Assembly (NCBI RefSeq): GCF_001187435.1
Contig: NZ_LFXA01000013.1
Location: 248,001-312,000 of the forward strand
From: Streptomyces caatingaensis
Lineage (GTDB): Bacteria; Actinomycetota; Actinomycetes; Streptomycetales; Streptomycetaceae
Length of the DNA stretch: 64,000 nt
Direction of reading: 5' to 3'
Below are positions 18,900-28,000 of this stretch, piece after piece. Below the pieces are notes generated by a model. That model was not told where the DNA came from. It did no database searches and saw nothing but the letters and a program-made list of their open reading frames with translations. Numbering within the stretch: position 1 is the first letter of the stretch; every line of letters starts with the position of its first letter. Made by a program: the position numbers and the translations under genes.

Positions 18900-19697
18900 T
18901 CAGCCCGTCACCGTGGCGGTGTCGGTCAGAAAGAAGCCTCGCGCAAGATGTACCAGTTCGTCCGGCTTCTCCAGTTGTACGGCGTGGCCGCTGTCGATCT
19001 CCGCGTACTGGCTGGCGGGGATCGCAGTGTGCACAGCCTTGGCGTGCCGGGAAGGCACCAAGTAGTCCTGGGTCAGGCCGACGACGAGAGTGGGCGCGGT
19101 GATTCTGCCGACCAGGTGGCGTATGTCGATGCGCAGGCCCAGCTCGATCCGCCGGTCCGTCGCGTCCGGGAACTTCCGGTTGGCGAGCTGGCTGACCCGC
19201 TCGCCTCCGAGACCGGCGAGGAACGACGGGCTGAAGGCGAGCGAGAGGCCGAACGGTGTCGCCAGGGCAGGGTCGGAGCGCAGCAACCGCTCCCACGTCT
19301 TGAAGACCAGTTGGTGGCGGGCGTCGTCGCTGCTCGCCCACCCCGCCACCAGAACCAGCCGGCGGACGAGTTCGGGGTGGGTGGCCGCCGTGGCGGCAGC
19401 GACCACGGCCCCCAGGGAGGTGCCCAACAGGTCCACCGGCCCATCGGCAGAGTCCTTGATGACCGCCACGGCCTGGGCAACGAGCAGATCGAGCGAGAGC
19501 GGCCCGTTCGGGATGGTCGAATTCCCGGCTCCGGCGAAGTCGGGGGTCACGACCGCACGGCAGTCGGCAAATCGGCCGACCAGGTGCCCGAAACCTGACG
19601 CCCCATCACTCATGCTGCCGTGCAGCAGGGTGAGGCCGGTGCCCTGGCCCTCCCTCCGGTAGGAGACAGTCGTTCCCGCAACTGATACCGAACGCAT
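18900..19697 (-). CDS. Alpha/beta hydrolase
   Basis: 265 residues, single-domain alpha/beta hydrolase. 'LTLLHGSMSDGASGF' is the oxyanion turn, 'VDLLGTSLGAVVAAATA' the nucleophile elbow (G-T-S-L-G), 'VVGLTQDYLVPSRHA' the acid region and 'EIDSGHAVQLEKPDEL' the His. The family includes esterases, haloperoxidase-like enzymes and lactonases; the substrate is not readable. ATG 19697 has AGGAGG seven bases before it; a palindrome (19709-19731) sits just upstream of that ribosome-binding site. It lies inside the segment bordered by two IS5 remnants and could have been brought in or trapped with them. Confidence 0.85.
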   Translation of the reverse strand: MRSVSVAGTTVSYRREGQGTGLTLLHGSMSDGASGFGHLVGRFADCRAVVTPDFAGAGNSTIPNGPLSLDLLVAQAVAVIKDSADGPVDLLGTSLGAVVAAATAATHPELVRRLVLVAGWASSDDARHQLVFKTWERLLRSDPALATPFGLSLAFSPSFLAGLGGERVSQLANRKFPDATDRRIELGLRIDIRHLVGRITAPTLVVGLTQDYLVPSRHAKAVHTAIPASQYAEIDSGHAVQLEKPDELVHLARGFFLTDTATVTG

Positions 19698-19708
19698 GCA
19701 CAACCTCC

Positions 19709-19731
19709 TGCGATGATCTCGAAGATCGCAT
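19709..19731. promoter_or_regulatory. Palindrome upstream of alpha/beta hydrolase
   Basis: GATCT-CGA-AGATC (19715-19727) is a perfect inverted repeat, nested in TGCGAT / ATCGCA arms (19709-19714 and 19725-19730). It lies 12-34 bases before the hydrolase start, where a repressor would block transcription or translation. No regulator gene is adjacent. Confidence 0.4.
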
Positions 19732-19981
19732 CCTGGCATCCCCCACTGACACTCCCGCCCCTCCCGTAACGCTTGGTCGTGCGCCGGCGGCCCTGCCCGG
19801 GCCCACGCGCGCTGTCACACACAGTGCTGCTGGCCGCCCATGAGGGGCACTGCTGGCCATGGGCGGGCGTGCCAGCTGGCCGTACCTGGGGAATGTCGGG
19901 TGGCCGCTGTCGGCCACACCCGGAACTGTCACCGGGATGTATGGGCACCCCGCCTCAACGGCCCTTCACATGATCGAGGGC

Positions 19982-20091
19982 ATGAACAGCTTCACGATGG
20001 TCGAGTTTCCCACCGCCTCGGCTCGGGAATCCGCAGAGTTCTTCGGGGCCGTCTTCGGCTGGGCGGGGACGCTGTACGGTCCGGAGTATCG
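19982..20091 (+). pseudogene. VOC/glyoxalase-family protein, N-terminal fragment
   Basis: About 36 codons read 'NSFTMVEFPTASARESAEFF' then 'GAVFGWAGTLYGPEY', the first beta-alpha unit of a glyoxalase/bleomycin-resistance (VOC) protein. The frame then runs directly into IS5 transposase sequence at 20092 and stops. The rest of the VOC domain is missing, so insertion or recombination with the IS element destroyed this gene. Confidence 0.7.
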
Positions 20092-20590
20092 CGCGGCGGG
20101 TTCACCACCAAGGTGCACCTGAGCGCCGACGGCCGGTGTCGCCCGCTGTCCCTGGTGGGCACACCTGGACAGCGGGCCGACTGCATCCAGTTCGAGCCGG
20201 CTCCCCCGTCATGGAGTAGATCCGCCTCCCGCGCAACGGTGCCGGGCGGCCCCGCACCCGCCCCAACAGCGTCAGCGCCGGTAAGGCGTACATCAACCGC
20301 CGCACGCGGGCCTACCTGGGCAAACGAGGTATCCGGCACGTCCTTCCCGAGAAGGCCGACCAGGCGGCCAACCGCATCAAGCGCGGCTCGCACGGCGGCC
20401 GGCCTCCCGGCTTCGGCAAGGAACGGTACAAGAAACGCAACGTCGTCGAGCGGGCGATCACCAAGCTCAAGGGCTTCCAAGACGTGGCAACCCGCTATGA
20501 CAAGCGAGGCTACGTGTTCCTGGGCACCGTGACCTTCGCGACCGTCATCATCCGGCTCCGCTCATGATCGGAGAGACATGGTCTAGGGCC
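20092..20590 (+). mobile_element. IS5-family transposase remnant
   Basis: From 20092 the reading is 'RGGFTTKVHLSADGRCRPLS' then 'LVGTPGQRADCIQFEP', then after a frame break 'RPNSVSAGKAYINRRTRAYL', 'GGRPPGFGKERYKKRNVVER' and finally 'VATRYDKRGYVFLGTVTFAT' before a stop at 20565-20567. This is the DDE catalytic half of an IS5-family transposase. The 5' part is missing, there is at least one frameshift, and the expected second terminal repeat is not visible, so it is inactive. It truncates the VOC gene and faces the remnant at 18672-18770 in inverted orientation. Confidence 0.8.
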
Positions 20591-20620
20591 TGCCCGAGGC
20601 GGATGGTGTCCGAGAAATCC

Positions 20621-21664
20621 TCACTGAATCAGTTCCATGAACGGATGCTCCGGGGACACCGGGCAGATGTGAAATTGCATGCCATAGCCCCTGGCGAGGA
20701 CGACACCGGTGAAGTTCGCCGGGGGATTTCCCGGCGGCAGGGGGTCGCCGGCCTGGTCCTCGATGGGGGCCCAGCTCTCGGTGCCACCGTCCCATTCGGT
20801 CGAGGCGATCGTCAGCAGCGGCTCCATCTCGGTGCCGCACGCGGGGCAGCGCCGGGGCATGGGGTCGGTGAGGCCCCAGTTGCTCCAGCCGCCGACCTTC
20901 CAACCGGGGGAGACCGAGAGGTGGTTCAGGTAGAACTCGTCCGGGGCGGGCTCGTAGGAGCTGTCCACCGCTGATCCGGCCGCCTGCCACCTGTTCCAGT
21001 CGCTCAGTTGCTCCTGCAGCTCCTTGCTCAGCTCCAGGAAGTTCGGGTACTCGGTGATCTGCTCCGGTGCGAACAGGCAGGGATCGGGCAGGTAGTCGGA
21101 GAACTGGAGCGCGGAGGGCTCGGGAGGGGCGCCGAGGATGTCGGTGACCTCGGCGACGGACCGCCAGAACAGTACGGGCCTGGGGTTCGCCGGGTGGTCG
21201 AAGGGACACCAGAGGACCTGGAGGAGATCGGCCTCGGACGGCCCGAGCGTGCGGAGTTGAGGAATGTCACGCACGTACAGCTGGGCCACGGGCAGCATGG
21301 CGACCGGGCCCTCGGGCCACGGACGGCCGGCCTGGAGCCGGGTGTCGGTCGCCAGTTCCTCGGGCGTGGCCCAGGGGCCCTGAGGTTCGCGGCGCCGCCG
21401 CTCTTCTATCGCCGCCCGGTGGCGACGCAGCAGCCGCACGTCCTCTGGCGAGGGGCCTGCGTTCGCACCGTATTCTTCGTGCGGCTCGTCGCAGTGCGGC
21501 CACGGCTCGTCGGCGGGCCACAGCAGCGGCCCGCCGACGGAACTGTCGTGCACGGACGGTGATCCGGGGCGGGGGTGCAACCGGGTCGCCGTGCGTGCCA
21601 GCGGGGCCAGTTGAGGGAAGAGTGCGGTGACGTCGAGCGGCCGCGGCGGCGTGGTGCGACTCAT
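20621..21664 (-). CDS. DUF1963 (YwqG-like) protein, possible immunity protein
   Basis: 347 residues, no signal peptide. The pattern 'GGPLLWPADEPWPHCDE', 'VAMLPVAQLYVRDIPQL', 'LLQVLWCPFDH', 'KVGGWSNWGLTDPMPRRCPA' and the final 'MQFHICPVSPEHPFMEL' matches YwqG/DUF1963 proteins, including a C-x-x-C pair. Such proteins are often found beside secreted toxins and are counted among candidate immunity families. ATG 21664 has GGGAG six bases upstream and lies 31 bases after the stop of a secreted endonuclease on the same strand, so the two form an apparent operon. An immunity role is inferred from this arrangement, not from the fold alone. Confidence 0.8.
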   Translation of the reverse strand: MSRTTPPRPLDVTALFPQLAPLARTATRLHPRPGSPSVHDSSVGGPLLWPADEPWPHCDEPHEEYGANAGPSPEDVRLLRRHRAAIEERRRREPQGPWATPEELATDTRLQAGRPWPEGPVAMLPVAQLYVRDIPQLRTLGPSEADLLQVLWCPFDHPANPRPVLFWRSVAEVTDILGAPPEPSALQFSDYLPDPCLFAPEQITEYPNFLELSKELQEQLSDWNRWQAAGSAVDSSYEPAPDEFYLNHLSVSPGWKVGGWSNWGLTDPMPRRCPACGTEMEPLLTIASTEWDGGTESWAPIEDQAGDPLPPGNPPANFTGVVLARGYGMQFHICPVSPEHPFMELIQ

Positions 21665-21695
21665 ACTGGCTCCCGTAGGCACTAACCGGTGGATG

Positions 21696-23015
21696 TCAGT
21701 TTCCGAGGTTGAGCAGCCCGGTGTTCCCCTTGGTGTTGGTCACACCGGCGATGGGCAGCAGACTCTGCGTTCCGTCCGCCCGCTGAATCGCGGCACTCAT
21801 GGTGACGCCCGTGGGAATCGTACTGGCATCGTTCTTGTAGAGGGGTGTCACCTGGTAGTAGACCGCATCGTCCGGTCCCATGGTGGTCGCGTCGACCGCG
21901 TCCTTCACCTGCGTCTCGTAGGTCCGCATGCTGGGTGTTCCGGTGTTCATCCCCACCTGCCAGCAGGGGACGAGGTTGTCCTGTCCCCCGTCCAGTGTCT
22001 GTCCTTTCCCGCCGAGGATGTTGGCGATCAGATGGCACCGGGCGAGCCCGTACGGTGCCGGGGTGCCGGGCGTGGCGTACGGGCGGGCGAATTCCTGTGC
22101 GTCCTGCCAGCCGGTGATCTCCCCGGAAGCCGGGCTGCCCTTGCCGAGTGTCTTCCGCAGGCAGGCTTGCGCGCCGGCTGCCCGGGTACCGGCCGGGCTG
22201 GTCGGGTCGGTCTGGTTGCGGTGCGGGACCGGTTGGGTGCTGTTGAGGATCCACCCGTCGCCGGAATTGGCCTGCATCATCTTCAGGCATGCGGCCTTCG
22301 GTTTGGTGAGGCGCTCCGTTCTGCGCGCCGGCTCCGCCACGCAGATGTCGCCGTTCAGGAACTGGAAGTGGGATACAGCGGGATCGACCTCGGCTGTGTA
22401 GAGTCCCTCGTCCTGGTTCTTATCGCTCGTGTAGCCGCCCTGCCAGCTGCCGCGGAAGGCAAGCTGGCCTTGACTGGTGTACTCGTGGGTGTAGTTGTTC
22501 GGCCCCTTGATGGTGACGCGCCACTTGTAGCCGATGGCCGACCCGCCCAACACATCGAACCCGGTCTCCATGGCGAACGGGTGGTGGTTGGACTTCTCCT
22601 TGAGCCTGACCCAGGGGATGCCGCAGGGTCTGGGCTCGGCGGCCTTGAGCCGGGCCCTGGCCTGCTGGGCGGCGCGGCGCATCACAAGGTCCTTGTGGGC
22701 CGCCGGGATGGGAATGGTCCTCCCGTCGGCCAGCCGCACGGTGACGTTGCCCGCGCGGTCCGGTGGTGTGGGGACCAGCTCCGTCACCCGCACCGTGGTC
22801 ATCTTGGACGTGATGGTGTGTTCCGTCGGGCCTTCCGTGACGACGCTCCCGCGGTCGGCGGGATACGTGGGCGCGGAGGCGGCCGTTGCCGCGCCACCGC
22901 TGAACCCGACAGCGGCGGCCGTCGCGGTCACCGTCGCCCCTGACAGTGCACGGCGCAGCCTGTTCGGCTTTCGGTCCCGACCTCCGCGGTGGCGACGTAA
23001 ACCCGGTATGGACAT
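21696..23015 (-). CDS. Secreted DNA/RNA non-specific endonuclease
   Basis: 439 residues. A long twin-basic signal region ('RLRRALSGATVTATAAAVGF') ends near 'GAATAASAP'. The middle 250 residues are of unknown type. The C-terminal 120 residues match the EndoNS_2 nuclease domain: 'PYGLARCHLIANILGG' (usual D-R-G-H, here A-R-C-H with the catalytic His kept), 'DNLVPCWQVGMNTGTPSMRT' and 'DDAVYYQVTPLYKND'. ATG 23015 is chosen because AAGGAG lies six bases before it; ATG 23021 would overlap that site. Downstream is the DUF1963 gene; upstream and divergent is another secreted protein. A role against competing cells is likely but inferred. Confidence 0.82.
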   Translation of the reverse strand: MSIPGLRRHRGGRDRKPNRLRRALSGATVTATAAAVGFSGGAATAASAPTYPADRGSVVTEGPTEHTITSKMTTVRVTELVPTPPDRAGNVTVRLADGRTIPIPAAHKDLVMRRAAQQARARLKAAEPRPCGIPWVRLKEKSNHHPFAMETGFDVLGGSAIGYKWRVTIKGPNNYTHEYTSQGQLAFRGSWQGGYTSDKNQDEGLYTAEVDPAVSHFQFLNGDICVAEPARRTERLTKPKAACLKMMQANSGDGWILNSTQPVPHRNQTDPTSPAGTRAAGAQACLRKTLGKGSPASGEITGWQDAQEFARPYATPGTPAPYGLARCHLIANILGGKGQTLDGGQDNLVPCWQVGMNTGTPSMRTYETQVKDAVDATTMGPDDAVYYQVTPLYKNDASTIPTGVTMSAAIQRADGTQSLLPIAGVTNTKGNTGLLNLGN

Positions 23016-23822
23016 GTTCATCTCCTTCTCCGTGTCTTCCGGTTGGTACGGTCTCGGTGCGCGTAGCGGACGTGCTCGGGGTCTGCGGACGCTGCCGGGG
23101 GCCGGCCGTGGGGCACGGCCGGCCATCAGCTACCGGGCGCTCGACCTCGGCGGCAGGCGAGGTTGTCGTACGGTGCCGCTGCGTCATGGCCTTCTCGGAC
23201 ACCGGCCGGCTCTGGTGCTCGCATCCGCAGTCGGCCCGGCAGGCGCATCTGATCCCGGTTCACAAGGGATTCCTCTGGCGCCGAGCAGATGCGGCCCTGG
23301 ACAGCCCGGCCTCTCCTCGGGCAGGCGCGCCACCTTTGCCGAGTCCCCTCATCTCGCCGGTGACGGCCTGCTTGCGTCGTTCTTAGAGCTGTTTGGGCAA
23401 GCGCACAAATATCGAGGCCGCCCCGGCCGCCGAAGGCACTCGATTCCGGAGTGCACGAATTGGCCGAATTCCATGGCTATTTGATGGCGGTCGGCCGCGT
23501 CGGCAGATCATGAGGAACTGGTCCGGCACTCACTGATTGCCGGAGGCGTGGCAGCAGATTCAGGACCAAGCAGCCATCTCCACACTGATTGCGGCGGACT
23601 GTATCTCCGCACATGAAATTCTGCTGAACCCGTTCAGGGCAAGCCTGCCGAACAGTCCATGACAGGCCACGGGCTGCGCCCCGAAACCGACCGATTCCGT
23701 CATCGCCACTCCGCCGCCGCCGACGCTACGTTCACCCTGATCAAGAACCGCCCACCCTCACACCGACCACACCACTGGCCGGGACTCCCACCTGCCCCAA
23801 CGCGGAGCCTGGTCCGAGGGGG
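23016..23822. other. Gene-free divergent promoter region (807 bp)
   Basis: No frame here shows coding bias or a recognisable product. Base composition is lower in GC than the flanks, especially 23380-23700. It separates the divergent secreted nuclease and the secreted protein at 23823 and must hold both promoters, but I cannot pick out a convincing -35/-10 pair. Confidence 0.6.
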
Positions 23823-25133
23823 ATGAGCACGATGCGTCATTCACGATCGTCCGGTCTCTGGAGAAGAGGGCTGCCAGTCCTCACCGCGCTCGCCGCCTCC
23901 GCGTTCGCCGCTGCAACGGCGACGGCCGCTCCGCCCGCGGCGGCTCCGGCCGCGGTCAAACCGGCCACTCCGGCGGCCGGTCAGCCCAAACTCGGCGATT
24001 CCTGTACGTCGGCCGACCTCGGCAAGCGCTACCCGTACATCAAGTCCACGCAGGTCGTTCCGACGATCACGCATTTCAAGGGCTGGTACGTCACCGAGGG
24101 GTCGACAGGCTCCCAGACGATCGAGACCAGCACACAGACCGTCGTCACCGTCCAGGTCGGCCTCTCCGCCAACATCCAGGGCAGCTTCCAGGTCGAGCTG
24201 CTCGGCCAGGTGGGCGGGAGCCTGGGCCTGAACGTGCAGATGTCCTCCAGTACCACCAGCAGCCAGTCCAAGTCCATCTCCTGGGACTTCCGCAGGCCCG
24301 GCTACTACGGCGTCTATGAGGGAACCCGCAAGGTCACCGGGCGGTACGGCAGCCTGAACTGCAACCGCGTCGACACCGGCAACGGCACCTACGCCACCAC
24401 GTGGGTCGATGGGCCCGGGAGCGGCAGTTACACCACCTACACCACCCTCGAAGAAGGCGCGGTCCGCTGCGAGGACACCGTCCCGGCCAACAGCATCATG
24501 CGCAAGGCACAGGATCTCCTCGACTGCGGCTCCCCCGCCGCCACCGCGAAGCACCCGGCCGGACCGGTTCCCTCGGCCAAGGCCGACCAGGCCAAGCACG
24601 ACGCCGGCAACGCCGCCACAGCCGCCAAGGACCCCCAGCGGATGAAGGCCGCCCAGGCGGCCAAGCCCGCCCCGCGCGCCGCCCTGAACTGCCAACCCGC
24701 CGCCTACAGGATCGACGTCCCCGGCAAGCCCCTGAACTGGAGCGCACCGCTCCTGGCCAACGACGGCATCCGTCTGCGCCAGTCCAATTGGACCAGTGCC
24801 CACCTGGACAACTGGCGGCTGTGCGATGTGACGGAGAACAACGGGATCATCGAGGCGACCCTGTGGAACTGGGGCAACGGCGGTTGCGCGACCATCCCGG
24901 CGGACATCGCCAACGTGGAACAGGCATACCTGACGACGGCCACCTGCGGTGAGGACGACCTCCAGCGGTTCTCCATCTACCGCGACGTACCCGGCAGCTC
25001 GAAGATCGGTGTGCAGAACAAGTACACCGGCTCCATGATGGGCTACGACCGCTACGCGGATGGGGAGTTGATCCGCCAGTACTCCAGTGGCAGGCAGGAC
25101 GGGACGGGTACGTTCGCCCTGACCGCAGTCTGA
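23823..25133 (+). CDS. Secreted protein with aerolysin-like beta segment and C-terminal beta-rich domain
   Basis: 436 residues. Signal peptide ('GLPVLTALAASAFAAATA'), an Ala/Pro linker to about residue 55, then a region from 'THFKGWYVTEGSTGSQTIE' through 'TQTVVTVQVGLSANIQGSF' and 'QVELLGQVGGSLGLNVQ' to 'MSSSTTSSQSKSISWDF' in which polar and hydrophobic residues alternate, as in the pore-forming loop of aerolysin/ETX proteins. After an Ala/Lys-rich linker the last 150 residues ('LRQSNWTSAHLDNWRLCDVT', 'NKYTGSMMGYDRYADGEL') look like a beta-rich, possibly carbohydrate-binding domain with paired cysteines. I do not recognise a named family. The start codon could also be ATG 23832. Confidence 0.7.
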   Translation: MSTMRHSRSSGLWRRGLPVLTALAASAFAAATATAAPPAAAPAAVKPATPAAGQPKLGDSCTSADLGKRYPYIKSTQVVPTITHFKGWYVTEGSTGSQTIETSTQTVVTVQVGLSANIQGSFQVELLGQVGGSLGLNVQMSSSTTSSQSKSISWDFRRPGYYGVYEGTRKVTGRYGSLNCNRVDTGNGTYATTWVDGPGSGSYTTYTTLEEGAVRCEDTVPANSIMRKAQDLLDCGSPAATAKHPAGPVPSAKADQAKHDAGNAATAAKDPQRMKAAQAAKPAPRAALNCQPAAYRIDVPGKPLNWSAPLLANDGIRLRQSNWTSAHLDNWRLCDVTENNGIIEATLWNWGNGGCATIPADIANVEQAYLTTATCGEDDLQRFSIYRDVPGSSKIGVQNKYTGSMMGYDRYADGELIRQYSSGRQDGTGTFALTAV

Positions 25134-25569
25134 CGGCCCCACCAAGTGAGCGCGGCCCGGCACGTGAACCCCCGGCCTCCCGGCGGTTCCGTGCGGGGCC
25201 CTCCGCTCTCTACCCCGAGTCCAGTCCCGGGGACCGGTGCCCGCGGCTGAACGTCCCGCGCTGCACCGCGACCTCGGTGCCGTCGGCCCCCAGCCGCCTG
25301 TCCGGACCTCCCGGCCACCCCTCTCCCCAGCAGAACGAGGCCGTCCCCGCAACGGCGCAGAGGGCGTACACCCCTCCCCTCGGTGTGCATCCATGCGCCC
25401 CGCGGGTCGGGGCTGCGCGCTTGCCACGGTGGAGTTTTGCTGAGGGAGAGGGAGAAGGACTTCGGGCGGATGCGAGCGACATCGCCGTGCCGGAGGGGAG
25501 GGCGATGTGTCGTGTCCGGGCGGGTATCCCGCTGCGGGACGAGTCGTGGTCTGTGAGGAGGGGGAGGCG
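25134..25569. other. Promoter region of terpene synthase/P450 pair
   Basis: 436 bases with no supported gene. Near its end an imperfect inverted repeat occurs: GCGACATCGCC (25476-25486) and GGCGATGTGTCG (25501-25512), separated by 14 bases, about 60 bases before the terpene synthase start. It could be an operator or a leader hairpin. Confidence 0.4.
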
Positions 25570-26643
25570 GTGGCGCCTGGGCAGGTGCTCCCCGCGCAGC
25601 TGGGCCGGGTGACGATCTCGGCGCTGTACTCACCGTTCGTGTCGGCCATCCACCCGGCGCACGCGGCCGTCGATCAACGGAGCGCGGCGTGGGTGGAGCG
25701 CTTCGGCATCGGCACCTTGCCGCAGCGGCAGGAGCTGGCGGGGCAGGGTTTCGGAACGCTGGCCGCGCGGATGCTGCCCGAGGCGGACGAAGCCTTCGTC
25801 CAGGTGGTCGCGGATTTCATGTGCTGGCTGTGCGGGGTGGACGACGGGTACTGCGAGGACGACGAGCTGGGGAGCGACCCGGGGTGGCTGGCGGGTGCCT
25901 TCTCCCGGCTGCTGAGGGTCGCGCAGCACCCGGACAGCGACGTGCTCCGTGGCGACCGGCTCGCCGCGGGGCTGCGGGACGTGCGGCGGAGGGCCGAGGC
26001 GTACGCCCCGCCGAGCGGGGTGGCGCGCTGGGTGGACGGCCTGCGGGAGTACTTCCTGGCGGTGGTGTGGGAGGCCGAGCACCGGCGGCGCCGGGTCGTG
26101 CCGGGGCTGGGCGACTACACCCTGATGCGGCTCTACGACGGCGCCGTTCCCGCGATCTGGCGCCTCATGGAGACCAACCCCGCCCACCGGCTCGACGCCG
26201 ATGTGCGCGATGCCCGTGCGGTGCGGGCGGTGACCGAGATGGCGCAGTTCGTCATCTGCTGGGACAACGACTTGTTCTCGCTGCACCGGGAGAGCCGGAC
26301 AAGTCGCCACCGGCTCAACGCCGTCAGCGTCCTCGCCCACGAGCGGTCGCTGTCCGCACCGGCGGCCGTGCGGGAGTGCGTCGCCCAACGGGACCGTGTC
26401 CTGTGCCGCTATCTGCACCTGCGCGACCGGCTCGCGGCCGCCGACGGCGGCCCGGGACTGGGGACGCATCTGGGGATGCTGGACTCCTTCATCCGCGGCG
26501 GCCAGGACTGGAGCATCACCACCAGCCGCTACACCACCCCCGACGCCCCCGCGCCGCTGCCCGCCGCCTTCACCGACCGCCCCTCCGACAGCAGTGATGA
26601 GCCGCTCGCCATCCCCGCCATCTCCTGGTGGTGGTCTCTCTAG
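25570..26643 (+). CDS. Class I terpene synthase
   Basis: 357 residues. The first metal motif is D91-D92-G-Y-C-E96 in 'CWLCGVDDGYCEDDELG'. The NSE triad is N233-D-L-F-S-L-H-R-E, and an RY pair follows near the end ('TTSRYTTPDAP'), which closes the active site. These are the marks of bacterial sesquiterpene-type cyclases that ionise farnesyl or geranyl diphosphate. GTG 25570 is chosen (GAGGAGG eight bases upstream); GTG 25549 is possible. The P450 gene begins 22 bases after the stop with its own GGAGGAAGG, so the hydrocarbon is probably oxidised. The product cannot be predicted by eye. Confidence 0.87.
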   Translation: MAPGQVLPAQLGRVTISALYSPFVSAIHPAHAAVDQRSAAWVERFGIGTLPQRQELAGQGFGTLAARMLPEADEAFVQVVADFMCWLCGVDDGYCEDDELGSDPGWLAGAFSRLLRVAQHPDSDVLRGDRLAAGLRDVRRRAEAYAPPSGVARWVDGLREYFLAVVWEAEHRRRRVVPGLGDYTLMRLYDGAVPAIWRLMETNPAHRLDADVRDARAVRAVTEMAQFVICWDNDLFSLHRESRTSRHRLNAVSVLAHERSLSAPAAVRECVAQRDRVLCRYLHLRDRLAAADGGPGLGTHLGMLDSFIRGGQDWSITTSRYTTPDAPAPLPAAFTDRPSDSSDEPLAIPAISWWWSL

Positions 26644-26665
26644 CGCCTACGGAGGAAGGTGCGCC

Positions 26666-28000
26666 ATGCTCCGCGGTCTCGAGCAGATGCCCACAGCCCC
26701 CGGCCGCCTGCCGCTGCTCGGTCACGCCCTGCCCCTGCGGCGCGACCCCCTCGGCTTCCTCAGGAGCCTCCAGAACGCCGGGAAACTGGTCCGTATCGAC
26801 ATCGGCGCCCTGCCCGTCGTCTTCGTCGCCTGCCCCGACCTGATCCAGGCGGTGACCACCCGGCAGGCCCGCGGCTTCGAAAAGGGGCGGTTCCACCAGC
26901 TGATGCGGCCCATGCTCGGCAACGGCCTGGGCACCGCCGACGCCCGTACCCACCGCGCGCACCGCAGGCTGATCCAGCCGATGTTCCACAACGACCGCAT
27001 CACCGCTTACTGCCGGATCATCGGTGAGCGGGCCCGCGAGCTCGCCCAGTCCTGGACGCCGGGCCAACTCATCGCGGTGGAGAAGGAGATGAGGACGTTC
27101 GCGGTCGGCACGCTGACGGCGACCCTGTTCCCCACCGGTGTCGCCGGGAACGGACACCGGGCGCTCGCCGAAGCGGTCGGCTCGGGTCCCGCCCGGCATC
27201 ACGCCATGCTCATGCGGGCGGTGACGCCCGCCTTCCTTGACCGCCTGCCCAGCTCGCCGAACCGCCGCTTCCACGCAACCGCGAAGCGGCTGCACCGGGC
27301 CGTCGACGACCTCATCACCACCGCCCGGCACAACCCGCCCTCGGACCGGACCGACCTGCTGTCCGCCCTGCTCGCCTCGCCCCTGACCGACACCGAGGTA
27401 CGCGACGAACTCGTCACCCTGCTCTTCGCCGGCACCGAAACCGTGGCCTCCACCCTCGCCTGGGCCTTCCATGAGATCGCCCGGCACCCGCGGGTCGAGG
27501 AACGGATCGTCGCCGAACTCGACGCCGTGCTCGGGACGCCCCCGTCTCCGGTGGGGAGCCACCAGCTGCCCCGACTCGCGTACACCCGCCGCGTCTTCGA
27601 GGAGACACTGCGTCTGCACAGCATCACCCTGCTCATGCGCCGCGCCACTGAACCCGTCGACCTCGGCGGCTACGCCCTCCCGCCAGGCACGGAACTGGCC
27701 TTCAGCCCTTACGCCCTCCACCGCGACGCCCGCCTCTTTCCCCACCCGGATCGCTTCGATCCCGACCGGCCCGCGCGCGCCCTTCTGCCTCCGGGGTTCA
27801 TCCCCTTCGGAGCCGGGAACCGCAAATGCGTCGGCGACACGTACGCCGTCACCGAGAGCGTGATCACCCTGGCCACGGTCCTGGCCCGCTGGCATCTCGC
27901 GCCCGTCGCCGGCCACACGCCCAGACCCTCTCCCGCCGGCATGCCCCACCCCGACCATCTGCCCATGACCGCCCACCCCCGCCGAGCGGAGCGTCCCTGA
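26666..28000 (+). CDS. Cytochrome P450, probable terpene oxidase
   Basis: 444 residues. Conserved features: I-helix 'LLFAGTETVASTLAWAF' with the acid/Thr pair, ExxR in 'FEETLRLH', and heme loop 'FIPFGAGNRKCVG' with the thiolate Cys at 388. The N-terminus 'PGRLPLLGHALPLRRDPLGF' is like that of the CYP170/CYP183 group that oxidises sesquiterpenes (for example in albaflavenone and pentalenolactone pathways). Cytoplasmic; it needs ferredoxin partners encoded elsewhere. Position right after the terpene synthase supports the role. After the stop, 28001-28694 is free of genes. Confidence 0.9.
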   Translation: MLRGLEQMPTAPGRLPLLGHALPLRRDPLGFLRSLQNAGKLVRIDIGALPVVFVACPDLIQAVTTRQARGFEKGRFHQLMRPMLGNGLGTADARTHRAHRRLIQPMFHNDRITAYCRIIGERARELAQSWTPGQLIAVEKEMRTFAVGTLTATLFPTGVAGNGHRALAEAVGSGPARHHAMLMRAVTPAFLDRLPSSPNRRFHATAKRLHRAVDDLITTARHNPPSDRTDLLSALLASPLTDTEVRDELVTLLFAGTETVASTLAWAFHEIARHPRVEERIVAELDAVLGTPPSPVGSHQLPRLAYTRRVFEETLRLHSITLLMRRATEPVDLGGYALPPGTELAFSPYALHRDARLFPHPDRFDPDRPARALLPPGFIPFGAGNRKCVGDTYAVTESVITLATVLARWHLAPVAGHTPRPSPAGMPHPDHLPMTAHPRRAERP

